From: Nansenia antarctica
Taxonomy: Eukaryota > Chordata > Actinopteri > Argentiniformes > Microstomatidae
Assembly (NCBI GenBank): GCA_963989245.1
Contig: OZ022354.1
Coordinates: forward strand, 1,392,501-1,456,500
Direction: 5' to 3'
Length of the DNA stretch: 64,000 bases
This document shows, piece after piece, positions 22,401 through 35,657 of this stretch. The translations under genes were made by a program, and so were the position numbers. Positions within the stretch are counted from its first letter, which is position 1; each line of letters begins with the position of its first letter. The notes under the pieces were generated by a model. That model saw nothing but the letters and a program-made list of their open reading frames with translations, ran no database searches and was not told where the DNA came from.

Positions 22401-22874
22401 AAAGGACTGGTGTTGGGAGAGAGAGGGGCTAAGCCTCAGCAGTCAATGGGACCCTTCCTCCTCCAATCGGCAAGGACGCCTCTACATCGCTGTGATAATG
22501 GAATGCAGTGGATTTGTGAATGGAGAGGGGGATAAAGACCCTGATGGCTCACTGGTCCCCAACTGCCACCTTCCTTTTGTTGGTCTCTCACTCTCTTCTG
22601 TCTTCTCCCCAGATGAATATGAGGGGGTCCTAGACCTCCCGCCGACCCACCTCTGTTCTTGACAGCCAGCCTTTGCAGCCCTACACAGGATCTACTTCCT
22701 CGTTCGCTACGAAAACCACAATTAGTGGGGAAGCCCACCTCTTGATGCTTTACGGCCACCCCGCGTCAGCCTTTAGTCACTAAAGCCGCTTCGAGTCCAC
22801 TAGCTTTCCCCCCGCTGATCTCAACATACAGATTTATATGCTGCCTTTCCTTTCCCTGTCCCTCGCTCCCTCTA

Positions 22875-22916
<42 letters not shown>

Positions 22917-24905
22917 ACCCTCTCTCTCCCTTGCTCTTTAGTAGTCAGGATCCATCCTACTGCCGAACGGCTGCTTTGCCTGTGTGTCTTGTGCACACGG
23001 GGGGTGGGGGTCTCAGATTCTACGCTGCTGTAACTTCACTGTGTTATGGTTTTATAACGCTCTCTAACAGCCGGGTGTCTGTCATCTGCTATCAAGTGTT
23101 AGCTCTCACACAGTGTACAGTACAGGAATGCCACATGTTGCATGTTGATTTCCATGGATAATACATAACTACAACGATATGGTTTTCTTCCAATACGCCT
23201 TAGCATAGATGAGAGAGTGAAACAAATGATCCAAACACGAGTCTATTGATCGGTACTGTATTCCATTGATCATCTTCTAGTGAAAAGAGTCTAGGTAAGC
23301 TATATTTAGTCTCTTGTGATAGCAAAGCTTTGGTATTGACAGGGTTTATTCCCTAGAGATCTTTTCCTATGGCCAGGGAACAGCCCATGGTGGTGTCTCT
23401 CCGTTGGCTGTTGGACCGCAATGTGATTCAAGGGTTTTAAGGCTTCAGTAATTGGCTTGGACATTTCATTGGGGTCAAAAGTTCATCCAACCGAGATTCC
23501 TTTTTCATTTCACTTACAGGCAAACAAGATTATCAGTCATTGGCTACCCCGAGAAGCCTCATTATCATAACAATAGGTGAGTTACCAAGGATATGACCAA
23601 ATCCCAGGAGGATTTAATCAATATCGTTTCCTGGTAACTAAGCACACGTAGCATAGCAACCATTACCCACTATAGCAATTGAGATAATACTAAAAATACC
23701 GTATCATCCATCAACTTCTGGGAGAAAGCTCTGTCAATGAATATTGCCGTCACAGAAATGCAATTTCAAAAACGCTCACCAAGGGAGACACAACATGAGG
23801 CCTGAAGTGATAAACAATTGCAGTTTACATCCACATTGTTCAGTTTATTCAGCTTTTTCCCCCAGAAAGCCTCAAGTTAAGAAAAGTTTGGTGGCTAAAA
23901 TAGACGAGCGGTAAAAAGCCCCATGCAGCAGAAGTGAGTGTACAGCACACAGTAAATACAGGTTTGAAAGCATTAGGTCATTAGGTCTTGGTCACTCATG
24001 AGAGACCAACAGTGGTATGCAAACATATAATGTAATACTTCCTCCAGTTTCTCGAGCACAGTCATGTAATTCACCTTACACATTTAAAGCTCAAAAACTG
24101 CAACAGTTAAGTGGAACCTAGTGTCACTTGCCAAGGCCAAGAAGAACCATACATGTCTGACTTGCTGATTACCCATCATTATGGTCATGATTACACTGAG
24201 TAAATAACTGTCAGGGCTGATGATATAAGTGGCTTGAGTCATCAACCATTGTTCAGTCTTGACAGGGGTCCCATCTCTCATCCATATTAAATGTATTCGA
24301 CAAGCAATAATTAGCCTCAAACAAGGATGAAGGGGCACATACTGATTGGCATTTCGCTAAAGGTGGCGCTAACAACGCTACAGTACCATTCCCACTGAGA
24401 CCATCAAACTAGTTGTCTACATGTTGTCCCCCACACATCGTGTAGCTGCCCTCTAGAAAAGGAGAGTGATGGAGAAGCCTGTGAATTCAGGTTGAGCGGT
24501 ATTACGGTAATACCGGAAATTGCGGCATTTAAAAATAGCAACTGTGTCAATACCAATACTGTCAATACCATCATAAAAAAATATCTGCTGCGCAATGTAC
24601 GCATATAATGTGACGCATTCTAGTCTTTTGGTCCGCATATCAGCAACCAATGTGTTCCCAAAATGTTCGGTCTTTTCTTTTGAACTACGTTTCAACGTGC
24701 GATTGTCTTACAATGCTGCGGCCCTGTTGCGCACGAGGTCTTTTCTCTTGTTGCAATCACCTTCTTTGATCAATCATGCGTCTTACAGCTTTGAGTTGAT
24801 TTCTCAAAATAATATTCCCAAATTCATAAGTACATGCCTACTGCATTAGGGGCCATGTCCACCAAACGCGCTTTTGCCACAAAAAGGGAGACACACGGCT
24901 ACATG
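22400..24905. other. Upstream non-coding region, nothing recognised
   Basis: It contains a CT microsatellite at 22881-22913 and a diverged copy (24630-24700) of the sequence at 11730-11803. No exon, transposase or RNA gene was recognised. Short open frames on both strands lack family signatures. Confidence 0.5.
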
Positions 24906-25112
24906 TTAATATGTTGATTTGCATTCTGCTGCTATTGCTACTATTTATGCTATCGCTGCCATTGTTGATTGTGTTGTTTTTATATCCTGCTTATTTTATT
25001 GATTTTGTATTCTGCTGCAATGCCAATGTCAAATGAACCTGAAGCCAAGAATTGTACTCTGTGTACCTGTACATTGATGTAATAAAAGACATTCTGATTC
25101 TGATTCTGTACT
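24905..25112 (+). mobile_element. LINE 3' end with (attctg)n tail
   Basis: A T-rich 3' UTR with aatgccaatgtcaaatgaac and aagaattgtactctgtgtac, ending 'aataaaagacattctgattctgattctg'. A short repeated tail of this sort marks the 3' end of CR1/L2-type LINEs. No coding part is left. Confidence 0.7.
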
Positions 25113-25640
25113 ATATGAAACAGTGGCCTTCAAATTGGAAAGATATGTGACTTTTGTTGCTAGGCTACCTGATCCAGTGCTTTAGTTGGCAAAGTAGCTA
25201 GTAATGATTAGAGATTACGCTAACACAAACATTGTAGACAATTCTATGACAGTAACAGATTACAGTAGCAAGAGGGGGTAAAATGTTTTTCATACAACAA
25301 AGAGTGTATATTTATTTCAGAAACTGTAGTGGAAGACATCCTCACTTTCCACTGAAGTAACCACCATCTTGTGAAATGTTTGTTACTGAATACTTATGGG
25401 AAGTTGCAGTGTTAATACTATGTCTACATTTCCAACATGGATACTCTTACACATGACAAATCATCTCTGCTTCCCACTGGCAAGATTCACGTCACCTCCG
25501 TGTGATATTAGATATCTTCAACACCGAATTTCTCCCATATATCACTCATTTACATTTTAGGCCGAGAATTGATTGAGAATCAAGGACCCCAATTGAAATA
25601 AGCCAGTGGCTTTCTTGGGTTTTTATCCTGTTAGTTGACC
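25113..25640. other. Non-coding, nothing recognised
   Basis: About 0.5 kb between two LINE tails, with no feature I can support. Confidence 0.5.
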
Positions 25641-25716
25641 TTGTATGTAATATGTACTTTCATGTACCTACTTCTGCAAATCTTCTAATAAAGTTTTCAA
25701 TCAATCAATCAATCAA
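25640..25716 (+). mobile_element. Short LINE 3' end with (tcaa)n tail
   Basis: Ends 'aataaagttttcaatcaatc' and further tcaa copies. The next LINE starts directly at the end of this tail, which suggests insertion at or in the tail. Confidence 0.6.
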
Positions 25717-28240
25717 GGCATTTAGCAGACACCTGCGCGGATCCTCAGGCAGTGCACATCATCGCGGGGGATTTAAATCATGCTGACCTGAAGGTAGTAC
25801 TACCAAAGTTCTATCAGCATGATAAATGTGCAACAAGAGGAGAAAAAACACTGGACAAGGTATACACCAACATCAAGCTTGCTTACAAGGCTAGACCGCT
25901 AGCTCATCTAGGCATGTCTGACCATGTGTCAATCCTCCTGATCCCAGCCTACACTCCCATGAGGAAAAGTGCTCCCATCACCACTAAGACTGTCAGAACC
26001 TGGCCAGCAGGGTCCGCTCCACTGCAGATCTGCCTGAATGACACCTCATGGCAGGAATATGAGCATGAGGACCTGGAACAGTTCACGTCGTCGGTTCTGA
26101 ACCACATAGTGAACTGCACCAACTCAGCCACCGTGGACAAACGTGTCTGGGTCTACCCCAACACGAAGCCATGGATGACTGAGAAGGTCCGAAAACTGCT
26201 CAAGGAGAGGGACAACGCCTACTCAGCGAAGGACACACTGCTGTACAGCACCACCAGGGCTAACCTAAACCGTGGCATCCGGGAGGCCAAGGCAGACCAC
26301 AGAGAGAAGATTGAGGAATGCTTCCTGAGCAACGACTCCAGGCGGGTGTGGCAGGGGGTTCAGCACATGACAAACTTCAGAGCCAACAGGCTCACAGCCG
26401 CGGAGGACGCCCCCCTGCTGGCGGAAAAGCTGAACTCCTTCTACGCCCGGTTCGACGAGGGGCGAACGGAGGTAACCACAACACAAACACCACTCTTGCC
26501 AGCTCTCAGCAGCCTCACCCTCACAGAGCATGAAGTGAGACGCGTGCTGAAGGCGGTGGACCCCAGAACAGCCTCAGGGCCGGATGGCGTCCTGGGACGG
26601 GTGCTGAGGGACTGCGCCGACCAGCTGGCCGGGGTTTTCACCAACATCTTCAACCAGTCCCTGTCCCAGGCCACCATCCCACCCTGCCTGAAAACCTCAA
26701 CTATCATCCCAGTCCCGAAGAAAAGCACGGTGAGCTGCCTAAACGACTACCGCCCGGTGGCACTCACACCAATCATCATGAAGTGCTTCGAGAAACTGGT
26801 CCGGGCCCACATAGTCACACGCCTCCCGCCCAACCTGGATCCATACCAGTTCGCCTACAGAGCCCACAGGTCCACAGAGGACGCCATCGCGACGACTCTC
26901 CACTCCACTCTATCCCACCTGGAGAGGGGGAACAGCTACGCGAGACTGCTCTTTGTGGACTTCAGCTCTGCCTTCAACACCATCCTTCCAGACAGGCTAG
27001 TGACCAAACTACTAGCCCTGGGACTATCACACTCCATCTGTGCATGGATCAAGGACTTCCTGTCTGACCGCCCCCAGAGGTGCGGGTGGGCTCCCACACC
27101 TCCACAGCCCTCAGACTCAGCACTGGGTCCCCCCAGGGCTGCGTGCTAAGCCCCATCCTCTACAACCTCTACACCTACGACTTCACCCCCGTCCACCCCA
27201 GCAACTCCATCGTAAAGTTTGCAGACGACACCACCGTGGTGGGCTGCATCTCGGGGGGGGGGGGGAGGCGGCGTACAGGGATGAGGTGGAGCAGCTGGGC
27301 AAGCTGTGCAAGGTTAACAACCTGCTGCTGAACCAGTCAAAGACCCAGGAAATCATCGTGGACTTCAGGAGGAAAAAATCTGAGGTCCAGCCCCTGCTCG
27401 TCGATGGAGGGAGCGTGGAGAGAGTCTCAACCCTCCGATTCCTGGGGGTGCACATACAGGATGACCTGTCCTGAAAGACCAACACAGCAGCCATCATCAA
27501 GAAGGCACAACAGCGGCTCTACTTCCTGAGAGTCCTCAGGAAATACCACCTCAGACAGGAGCTGCTTGTGACCTTCTACCGCTGCACAGTGGAGAGCATC
27601 CTCACCTACTGCATCTGCGTGTGGTTCTCCAGCTGCACAGCCGCAGAGAGGACAGCGCTACAGAGAGTCGTGAGATCGGCCCAGAAGATCATCGGCGCCC
27701 CCCTCCCCTCTCTGGAAGAGCTGTACAACACACGCTGCCTCAGGAAGGCCTCCAAGATCTCCAGAGACCCATCACACCCTGGGAACGAACACTTTGTTCG
27801 GCTGCCCTCGGGCAGGCGGTTCAGGACCATGTCCGCAAGGACAAATAGACTGAAGCTCAGCTTCTACCCCAGGGCCATTCAGGCCCTGAACACAGCAACG
27901 ACCTAGGTTCTAGGCCCTGGACAATCTAGACAATTTGATGGCAGCTACTAGATTGTAATCAAGTGCAATACTGAAACACAACTGTGAACATTTCAAACCT
28001 GCAAACTGCGACACTTTAAATGAATGTGCAATAATACTATGTGCAATATGACAACCCTTGGGTACATAAGGTTCAGAGATAGGAAATGTCAGGATATTTA
28101 TAGCATAGCATAGAGTACAGAACAGTGTTTTATTTGTATAGTAGATAGTGTATATAGCCTTTATTTATGTAAACCAGCTCTTTTCCCTTCTGTACTATAT
28201 CAATGACAATAAAGACCATTCATTCATTCATCTATTCACC
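25717..28240 (+). pseudogene. Non-LTR retrotransposon (L2/Rex-type LINE), 5'-truncated in the endonuclease
   Basis: The open frame at 25752-27149 (465 codons) starts inside the APE endonuclease: HIIAGDLNHADLK and MSDHVSILL, the last being the SDH active-site motif. It continues through SSVWQGVQ-like RRVWQGVQHMTN, ASGPDGVLGRVLRDCADQLAG, LNDYRPVALTPIIMKC, LDPYQFAYRAHRSTEDA and LFVDFSSAFNTILPD (RT catalytic motif A), then breaks. Compared with the sister copies at 40688-43672, I see a 1-bp loss after SDRPQ (about 27077), an expanded G run replacing 'ggggacgagg' (about 27255) and a TGG-to-TGA change at about 27472. The FADDT motif, QEIIVDFRRKKSE and RSAQKIIGAPLPSLEELYNTRCLRKASKISRDPSHP are preserved in other frames. 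The 3' end has 'caatgacaataaagaccatt' plus cattcattcatt. Confidence 0.93.
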
Positions 28241-28336
28241 AGTCATAGCGGGAAAAGTAATCTATGATCAGGCCTGGGGCCATTGGCAGTCATTGTGCTA
28301 GAAGAAGGATTTAAAAGATGTTTTTTTTTATTATTA

Positions 28337-28980
28337 TTATGAAACTAGGGGAACAGTACAGGGGGTAGTAGAAGTCTCAGGAGGGACAGTTAAGGTGTAG
28401 CCTGAAGAGATGGAGGTCTTCAGTCTACAACGGAAGATGGGGAGTGACTCTGCAGTTCTGACAGCAGTGGGAAGCTCGTTCCACCAGCAGGGAGAGTATA
28501 GTGAAGAGACGTGACCAGGTAGTTGCAGCGATTGCTGCATCCAAGTAGAGGCAGTAGTTGAGCCAGTCGGCCAGCAGAGGTGGAAGAGCGGAGTGAACGG
28601 GCTGTGTTTGGAGGGTGACCACTGCTTGCAGGTGCTGTTACCTTCCCCGCCCGGTAGGCGAGCACCAGGGTCTTGAATCTGATGCGAGCTGCTATCGGGA
28701 GCCAGTGAAGGGTGCGAAGGAGGGGGGTAACATGAGAGAATTTGGGGAGGTTGAACACGTGCATTGCAGTAGTCAAGGTAGGAGATGACCAGTGACTGGA
28801 CCAAGAGTTGAGCTGCTTCTCTGGTGAGGAATGGACTTATCCTTGTGATGTTGTAGGTAGGGGAAGAATCTGCAGGAGTGTGCCGTCACTGTGATATTCG
28901 CCACACAGGATAAGTGGTTGGATGAGTTCTCAACTGTGAGAGCCATTACTAAGTAGTAATTTGAGGCCAAATGTAAAGCA
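28337..28980 (-). pseudogene. LINE C-terminal fragment (L2-like)
   Basis: The minus strand reads, in shifting frames, ITVTAHSCRFFPYL, QLLVQSLVISYLDYCNA, then FSHVTPLLRTLHWLPIAARIRFKTLVLAY and GTSFPLLSELQSHSPSS. These are the thumb and C-terminal blocks of L2 LINEs. Both ends are truncated. It is a relic without a catalytic motif. Confidence 0.85.
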
Positions 28981-30295
28981 CTACGCTGAATGCAATCTAT
29001 GATAATTATTGCAAACCATCCTCAAATTATCTGTACTGCATGAGCACATCCACTTTCGTACCGGTGTAATCTGACATAATCAGCAATGCACTAAATGCAG
29101 TTTATCATATTTGTATTGATTTACATACATACACTAATTGTCATTACACATAGGCAATCCTGAAATGCAAATGCTTAACCTGTTTCTTTGCACTGACACG
29201 TGCATTCTATTTGCATTTAGGAAATACTGTAGTCCGCTGATTAACAGTAGACTGATAACTTAAGAGTACAAACTGATGAGATTCTTGCAGGCATGCATCT
29301 TAGAAATTGCATGGGGGAAACTGTGGACTTTTCACTAGTAATTGGCTTTCAAGTGGATGGTGGTATACACAGCATGCTGCAGTGAATATCAATAAGAAGA
29401 GATATATTGTAGGCACTCTCTCCTGAGTATACCGAAATGTTTCTGGTTATCTTGGCTTCTGGATGTTATGGTCCAACACCTGTCAATATCCACTCAAAGT
29501 GCTGTCCAACCACACTTCAAATACCATGCCGTGGTGCTAAACATGGAACTAGATGTGACAGAAGTCTGTTCCTACGCAACTGTACTGTCAATGTGAAAAA
29601 CAAAATGTCCAGAATACTGTATCAAATCTTTCTTTTTAAGCACAAGATACAGTAGCACCAATATTGTTAAATTCGGTATTCAGTGAAACAGGTTGAGAGT
29701 GACTTATTATACCGCCTGCATAAACTGTGTATGGGCTGTGTATGGCTGCAGGGCTTGGTTGATTCAATTAAATGATTTATTTGACTTTGAACGTAAGTGG
29801 TGAGGGGTCATTGGGTCCAACCTAGATACAACAGATTACAGATGTCCTTTTGCTTTATCAGAACATATTCAATACACTGTAAGATCTGTCAACCTGCAGT
29901 CCATTAAGTATTTAGAGCATAAACATTCTGCATCAGGAAGAAACATGAAGACAAAGGACACCTTATTTAACACTACAATGTATGCAATCTTGAGCAGCAA
30001 TTTACTTAAAAATTCTGGTCCTTCTCCATTGTTGTACAATTCCATTGCTGGCTATTCGATTAGAGAATGCCTCCAGCCTCTAAAAAGGTCTAAAGCTGAA
30101 AAATATCCACAAGACCTCACTCCAACATTTACAATGTCAGCTCTCTGCGTTTGCAAAGTCATTATTTTTAATTATAACCCCATCCTAATAAGCAGTCCAT
30201 CTGTTCTGTCAAGAACAGCAACGTATGGCCATGGTGGTGGATTATTGGATTCCAATGTTTTACTGAAAGCATTGAGTAAGCAGTCGAAATACTCA
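28981..30295. other. Non-coding region, nothing recognised
   Basis: About 1.3 kb, AT-rich. A 119-codon frame at 29945-30304 has no recognisable domain and runs into the end of the neighbouring transposon, so I do not call it a gene. Confidence 0.5.
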
Positions 30296-30297
30296 TA

Positions 30298-31580
30298 CAG
30301 TTAGGTCCATATTTGGACTCTGACAGAACATTTGTTATTTTAGCTGTTTACCAAAACATATTCAAGTTACAGTTATATAATGAATATGGGCTTAAAGTGC
30401 AGTTCCTCCAAATTGGACGAAGGGTTTAGGAATTACAGTTCTTTAATATGTAGCTCCCTCTTTATCCAGGACCAGAAGTAATTGGACAATTGACTCAAAA
30501 GCTGTTTCATGGACATGTGTGGGCTATTCCGTTATTATTAGTGTGGCATATGCATTTGGAAGCTGTTGCTGTGAACGCACAACATGAGGTCAACTGAGCT
30601 CTCAATGCAAGTGAAACAGGCCATCCTTAGGCTGCAAAAACAAAAACAATCCACAGAGATAGCGGGAACATTAGGAGTGGCCAAATCAACAGTTTGGTAC
30701 ATTTTGAGAAAAAAAGAACACACTGGTGAGCTCATCACTACAAAAAGGTCTGAACGTCCATGGAAGACAACAGTGGTGGATGATTGCAGGATCCTTTACA
30801 TGGTAAAGAAAACCCCTTCACAACATCCAGCCAAGTGAAGAACAGTCTCCAGGAGGTAGGCATATCATTATCTAAGTGTACCATAAAGAGAAGACTTCAT
30901 GAGAGCAAATACAGAGGATTCACCACAAGGTGCAAACCATTCATAAGCCTCAAGAATAGAAAGGCCAGATTAGACTTTGCCAAAAAACATCTAAAAAAAA
31001 CAGCCAAGTTGAAACTAAGATCAACCTGTACCAGAATGATGGGAAGAAAAAAGTATGGAGAAGGCTTGGAACAGCTCATGATCCGAAGCATACCACACAT
31101 CATCTGTAAAACACGGTGGAGGCAGTGTGATGGAATGGGCATGCCTGGCTTCCAATGGCACTGGGTCACTAGTGTTTATTGATGATGTGACAGAATACAG
31201 AAGCTGACGGATTAATTATATACCGTCTGCTCAAATTTCCACCAAATTCAGCAAAGTTGATTGGACGGCGCTTCACAGTACAGATGGACAATGACCCAAA
31301 ACATACTGCATATGCAACCCAGGAGTTCTTTAAGGCAAAGTAGTGGAATATTCTGCAATGGCCGAGTCAATCACCTGACCTCAACCAGATCGAGCATGCA
31401 TTTCACTTGCTGAAGACAAAACTAAAGGCAGAAAGACTCACGAACAAACAACAACTGAAGACTGCTGCAGTAAAGGCCAAGCACCAGGAAACCCTGCATT
31501 TGGTGATGTCCATGGGTTCCAGAATTGAGGCCAAAATTATAGAAATTGTGTCACTGTCCAAATATTTCTGGACCTAACTG
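30298..31580 (+). mobile_element. Complete but inactive Tc1-like transposon
   Basis: A 1283-bp element bounded by TA (30296-30297 and 31581-31582). Terminal inverted repeats are cagttaggtccatatttgga at the left and, in reverse, cagttaggtccagaaatatt at the right. Inside, a helix-turn-helix N-terminus is readable at 30584-30838 (QVKQAILRLQKQKQSTEIAG, LGVAKSTVWYIL), followed by a second DNA-binding part with SKCTIKRRLHES (30868-) in another frame and catalytic-domain scraps: VKHGGGSVMEWACLASNGTGSLVFID (about 31105-31185), MDNDPKHTAYATQEF (about 31285) and NQIEHAFHLLKTKL (about 31385). The transposase would cut and paste the element at TA sites. Indels and lost conserved residues make it dead. 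Confidence 0.92.
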
Positions 31581-31582
31581 TA

Positions 31583-32860
31583 GGTCAAAGAGCATGATTT
31601 CCCCTATATAATAATAACAATAATAATAATAATAGGTGTAACTGTACAAGCTACTGTAAAAACAACAGCCTACAGGCAGATGTGAAGTACCAATATACAG
31701 TACTGTAAGCAAAACAGAACACAAATCTGAAGCAATAATGAGTATGTATGTAATGAAATATTTGCAAAATAGTCTATACACAAGTCATTTGCTAAAGATA
31801 AAGTGTGCACAACATCGATTCTTCTTTCAGTGGCTATGTGCTTTATGCAAATCCATCAGTAAAGTGTACAGACAAATGTGTCAGCTCTTACGCTCCACCA
31901 TGCCAACCGCATTCAAAACAACTATTGATCTGTTGCCTGTTGAGGTTGTCTCCTGGCTCATAAAAAGCAAATCAATTTACTCACAAAAGTTTTACGAATG
32001 TCTGTAATCCCTGTGTGGGGACATTGTGCCCTCATCAATAAATCACACATACTGTAATCTACATACAGTTAGAGCAAAAATGATGGCTTGAGTAAAACAA
32101 ATGTAATAAGCCTACAATTAGAAATACAAGTGTGATGAAGGATCCAGTGTGTTCTTGGCAGGCTGGGTGTGTGTTGCGAGGGCTTCTTCTATTCACATGT
32201 CATCACTTTGATCATGCAAATAACTGTTAGTCTGTCTGTCTACCGATGTTGCTGATATCGCCATTAACTTGGTAAGCCATTCTTAACTGTAAGGTAAATT
32301 GAATAAACCCGCCAGACACACCCCCACACACGGAAGAGTATGTTTGTCCCACCCATTATCATTATCATTATCATTACACATTGTCTGCCCATTTCCCTTA
32401 TTGTGATTAACATCACTGGCCTTTACGCAGAGACACATGCTGTAGCCTACATACACACACAGGAGGAGATATCATGGGATGCTCATTGAAAACAAGGTCT
32501 CAATAGACTGGGAGAAGAACTGTGTTTCAACATAAGGTGGTCTCTTCAGTCAGAGTGCGTGCTGGCTTCTCCTCACCTGTAGTCTCATGTAGGTCAGACC
32601 TCCACACTGGGGTGTTCTCACACTCCATTTGGAGGTCTGGAGAATCTTAGATTAGACAACTGGCTTGGACCTGGAAAGAGCGATGGGAGAATGTGGTCAC
32701 AATCTTTTCTTTTTTTTTTGTTACTTTATTACCACGAACAGGCAATTAACATTACAGAACAAACTCATCTTGAGATTGGACTTCATTCCACATACATGTT
32801 CATATAAATGAAATAACACTGCATATGGACTGTGTACACAGATAATACACATCTACACAA
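31583..32860. other. Non-coding region, nothing recognised
   Basis: It contains short AAT (31610-31635) and CATTAT (about 32357-32377) microsatellites. No coding feature is supported. An 89-codon frame at 31738-32007 has no known signature. Confidence 0.5.
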
Positions 32861-32861
32861 A

Positions 32862-33018
32862 TATGTTCAAATCAAGACTAAAAACCCATCTTTTTAATAT
32901 TGCCTTTAAATGACTAAATATAATTTATAATATAATTAAATTATGATTATATAATGATTGGAGCACTTTGAGCTGCAACATTTGTAGGAAAAGCGCTACA
33001 CAAATAAAGTTATTATAT
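32862..33018 (+). mobile_element. L2-type LINE 3' end
   Basis: The end of the ORF reads FKSRLKTHLFNIAFK (tcaaatcaagactaaaaaccc...), then a UTR with gcactttgagctgcaac and gcgctacacaaataaagtt, a typical L2 3' terminus. Confidence 0.82.
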
Positions 33019-33071
33019 ACATACTGTATGTAATATGTTACAGTACACGGTACATACGGTCCATGTGGGAA

Positions 33072-33136
33072 AACTAGGGTTAGGGTTAGGTGCTAGGGTG
33101 CTAGGGTTGGGGGTAGGGTTGGGGTTAGGGTTAGAC
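33072..33136. repeat. Degenerate TTAGGG-like interstitial repeat
   Basis: About 65 bp of gggttagggttagg with variants gggtgctagggt and ggggtagggttgggg. It resembles vertebrate telomere repeat but is short and degenerate, and need not be of telomeric origin. Confidence 0.65.
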
Positions 33137-33139
33137 ATG

Positions 33140-33895
33140 CCAGACATGCCATGTACCAAGTCAGCTTTTTATGCTGCCATGTGCACGGAAATGCCAACAT
33201 AAACCGTTTCCCCACATGTACCGTAACATAGTTTAGTTGTAACGAGTAAGCTATCCATAACTGTAAGTTAAGTTACGATTCACCACGTTGATGGGAAGAG
33301 CTATGATGAGGGAGTGTAAATGGACCATGGTGTTAATAGCGCCTCAGGATGTGGAACATGGAAATGTTGGCTATCAAAAAAGCTGTGGTCGTCATGAAAA
33401 CGCTTCCTTCTATGTATCATTTTGAAATAGGTAACAATGCTATTATGTTAAAAAGAGTCATTTAGGAAGAGTCAGACAAAGGCGGAGGGCATAAGTTTCA
33501 CAATGGCAGAATCAGCCCATTTTCTTATAGTGTCACATTGCGTCGTTTGGGACTGGTGTTAATGACGGTATGGTCATCAGAACGCCTTGGTATAGCACGA
33601 ATCTGTCATCTGCTGCAGTATTCACTTCAGGTGTTTTGTCATATGCACCAGTCAACACAGTTAATTTCCCTTCAGTTTCAATAAGAAACCTGGAGGCCTA
33701 CAGGCGTATATATAGCCATATAGCCATATGACAGATATGCGTGCTTCCATTGTTGTCATGCTTCCATATTCTGTTATTATGCTTCCATATTCTCAACCAA
33801 TCATACTGTAGTTCAGCCTACATCTTCAACCAATCATACTGTAGTTCAGCCTACATCTTCGCTTTGGCAAACGCCTGATCCCTGCAGCCATTGTT
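33140..33895. other. Non-coding with a 33-bp duplication
   Basis: No coding signature. A 33-bp perfect tandem duplication lies at 33794-33859 (contains caaccaatcatactgtagtt). Confidence 0.6.
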
Positions 33896-33899
33896 GCCT

Positions 33900-34072
33900 T
33901 AAATAATAGACCCCGCTGAGTGTGTGTACTTGTGTATCTTGTATCTGTCATGTGTAGTACTGTCTGCTGTTGTCTGTGTTATACTGTGTTGTATGTATAT
34001 ATATGTATACTGTACAGTGGTGTGAAAATGTGTTTCCCCCTGGGGACAATAAATCCAATGTAATCTAATCTC
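33900..34072 (+). mobile_element. LINE 3' end with (taatc)n tail
   Basis: A T/G-rich UTR ending 'cccctggggacaataaatcc' plus aatgtaatctaatct. This is a common form of fish LINE 3' end. No coding part remains. Confidence 0.65.
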
Positions 34073-34074
34073 CC

Positions 34075-35430
34075 ATTGGTTAGAATATGCCAGGTCAGTT
34101 AGGTCAATAGGTCAGTTGAGTAAAACACTTTGTGCCCCTCAAAATAGCCGAAATCTGGCTTAGCGTTAGCGTCAGAGGACCGATTAGCTTCCCTGGAAGC
34201 GGGGCCTGGGGAGAGATGTTGTAAAAGAGTCAAACGGCTTACATTTCAGAGCACAGCCATCAGAGATGCATCAGAGCACAGGCATCAAGAGACTGACATG
34301 GCCCTATAATGGCCAAAAGTATGGCATGCCAGAATAGAGGAGAAAGAGACTATTTGGCTTGTAGTAAGACAGAGGCTCAGGTTGAAAAGGGCTCTACAAC
34401 CTTATTCCAAGTCCTACCAGCAATCTATCCTTTTCTTGTTTCTTTTCTGGCATACTAATAATGCTTGGATTAGACAACTATTGTCCATGCAAATATGACT
34501 CAGAAAAAAAGGCTAAATAATAAAAGGTTGATTTGACATCATTATTACCACTTTCAGAATTCTAATAGATTGATACATGTGAATTTCAGAATCATGGCCA
34601 TCAACTGCAGGAGACAATCTAGGCATGGATACATAGCAGACAAATGCCGCTATATTAATCCTTAGCAACAGTAGTCAGGGAAGGCGATGAATGGTGTTAT
34701 CTGTGATATGGCACAAACAGTCTGACAGCGTTTTTTTTGTTTTTTTCTCACAAAGCTCTCTTCAAGATGTATTGAAAAATGTTAACTATTTAGGGGTTTG
34801 ATTCTGGACTCATTGAGGGAAGAATATTTTGCAGCCCAACATTCTCAATCGATAATGGGAGAAAGCGATGTCATTAATCTCACTGCTTACTCTAGTAGTG
34901 CATGTATTAAAACTTGGCAAACTATCTAAAAACCTTTAAATGAGACACCACCCAGACTAAAACAATGTGGTGCATTTGGACATTTTACATTTTTATTGTA
35001 CCGTATGTTTAAAGGTTACTAATGTAGTAGAATGCACAGCAATCAGTTGAGACAAATCGAGCGCTAATAACAAATGAAAACTTTGGCTAGGGTTCAATCC
35101 ATTGCAGAGAGCAGAATGCTGCTATTGCTTTTCAGAAGTTTGTGAATGCTTTGCTAAGCATAGTGAACCAGACAAAGGCAGTTGACAGGAGATTTAGATT
35201 GAATCTTGGCCATGTTCCCGACATCATAATAAAGTACTGCGTGTCTGAGTATGGCAAACACCCACAGGTAGAGTAAATATTCAGTTCATCTCCAGAGTGA
35301 GATGGACGCATTAAATTAACTTAAAGGAAATTGTCACTGATTGTCACCATGACTCAACAGCAAGTTATTAGTGGTCTTAGTGGAGCACCATCACTATTCT
35401 TCTATTGCTAATCAGTGAAAGATCCATCTG
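34075..35430. other. Non-coding region, nothing recognised
   Basis: About 1.35 kb with no feature that I can support on either strand. Confidence 0.5.
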
Positions 35431-35434
35431 TATG

Positions 35435-35654
35435 CTCTATATGTTTTGTTCTAATTTAGATTTTTTGGGGTTTGTTTTGTCTGTTTTGTTATGTTGCTTG
35501 TCATGTCTTGTGTGGTTCATCTGTCCTGTTGTTATTTATTTATTTTTATGTGTTGTCTAATTGTCTTGTTATTTTATTGTTGTTGCATAGGACCCTCTCG
35601 AAAACGAGATAGCATATCTCAAGGGGTTATTCCTAATAAAGCAATTTCTTATAT
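35435..35654 (+). mobile_element. LINE 3' UTR fragment
   Basis: A T-rich stretch ending with 'ggaccctctcgaaaacgaga' ... 'ctcaaggggttattcctaat' aaagc. It contains a short hairpin (tctcgaaaacgaga; gagatagcatatctc), typical of the 3' UTR of fish L2-like LINEs. Clade placement is uncertain. Confidence 0.65.
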
Positions 35655-35657
35655 AAG

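Noticed and set aside
29945..30304. 119-codon ORF
   Set aside because: No domain, no splice or start context, and it overlaps the Tc1 left end.
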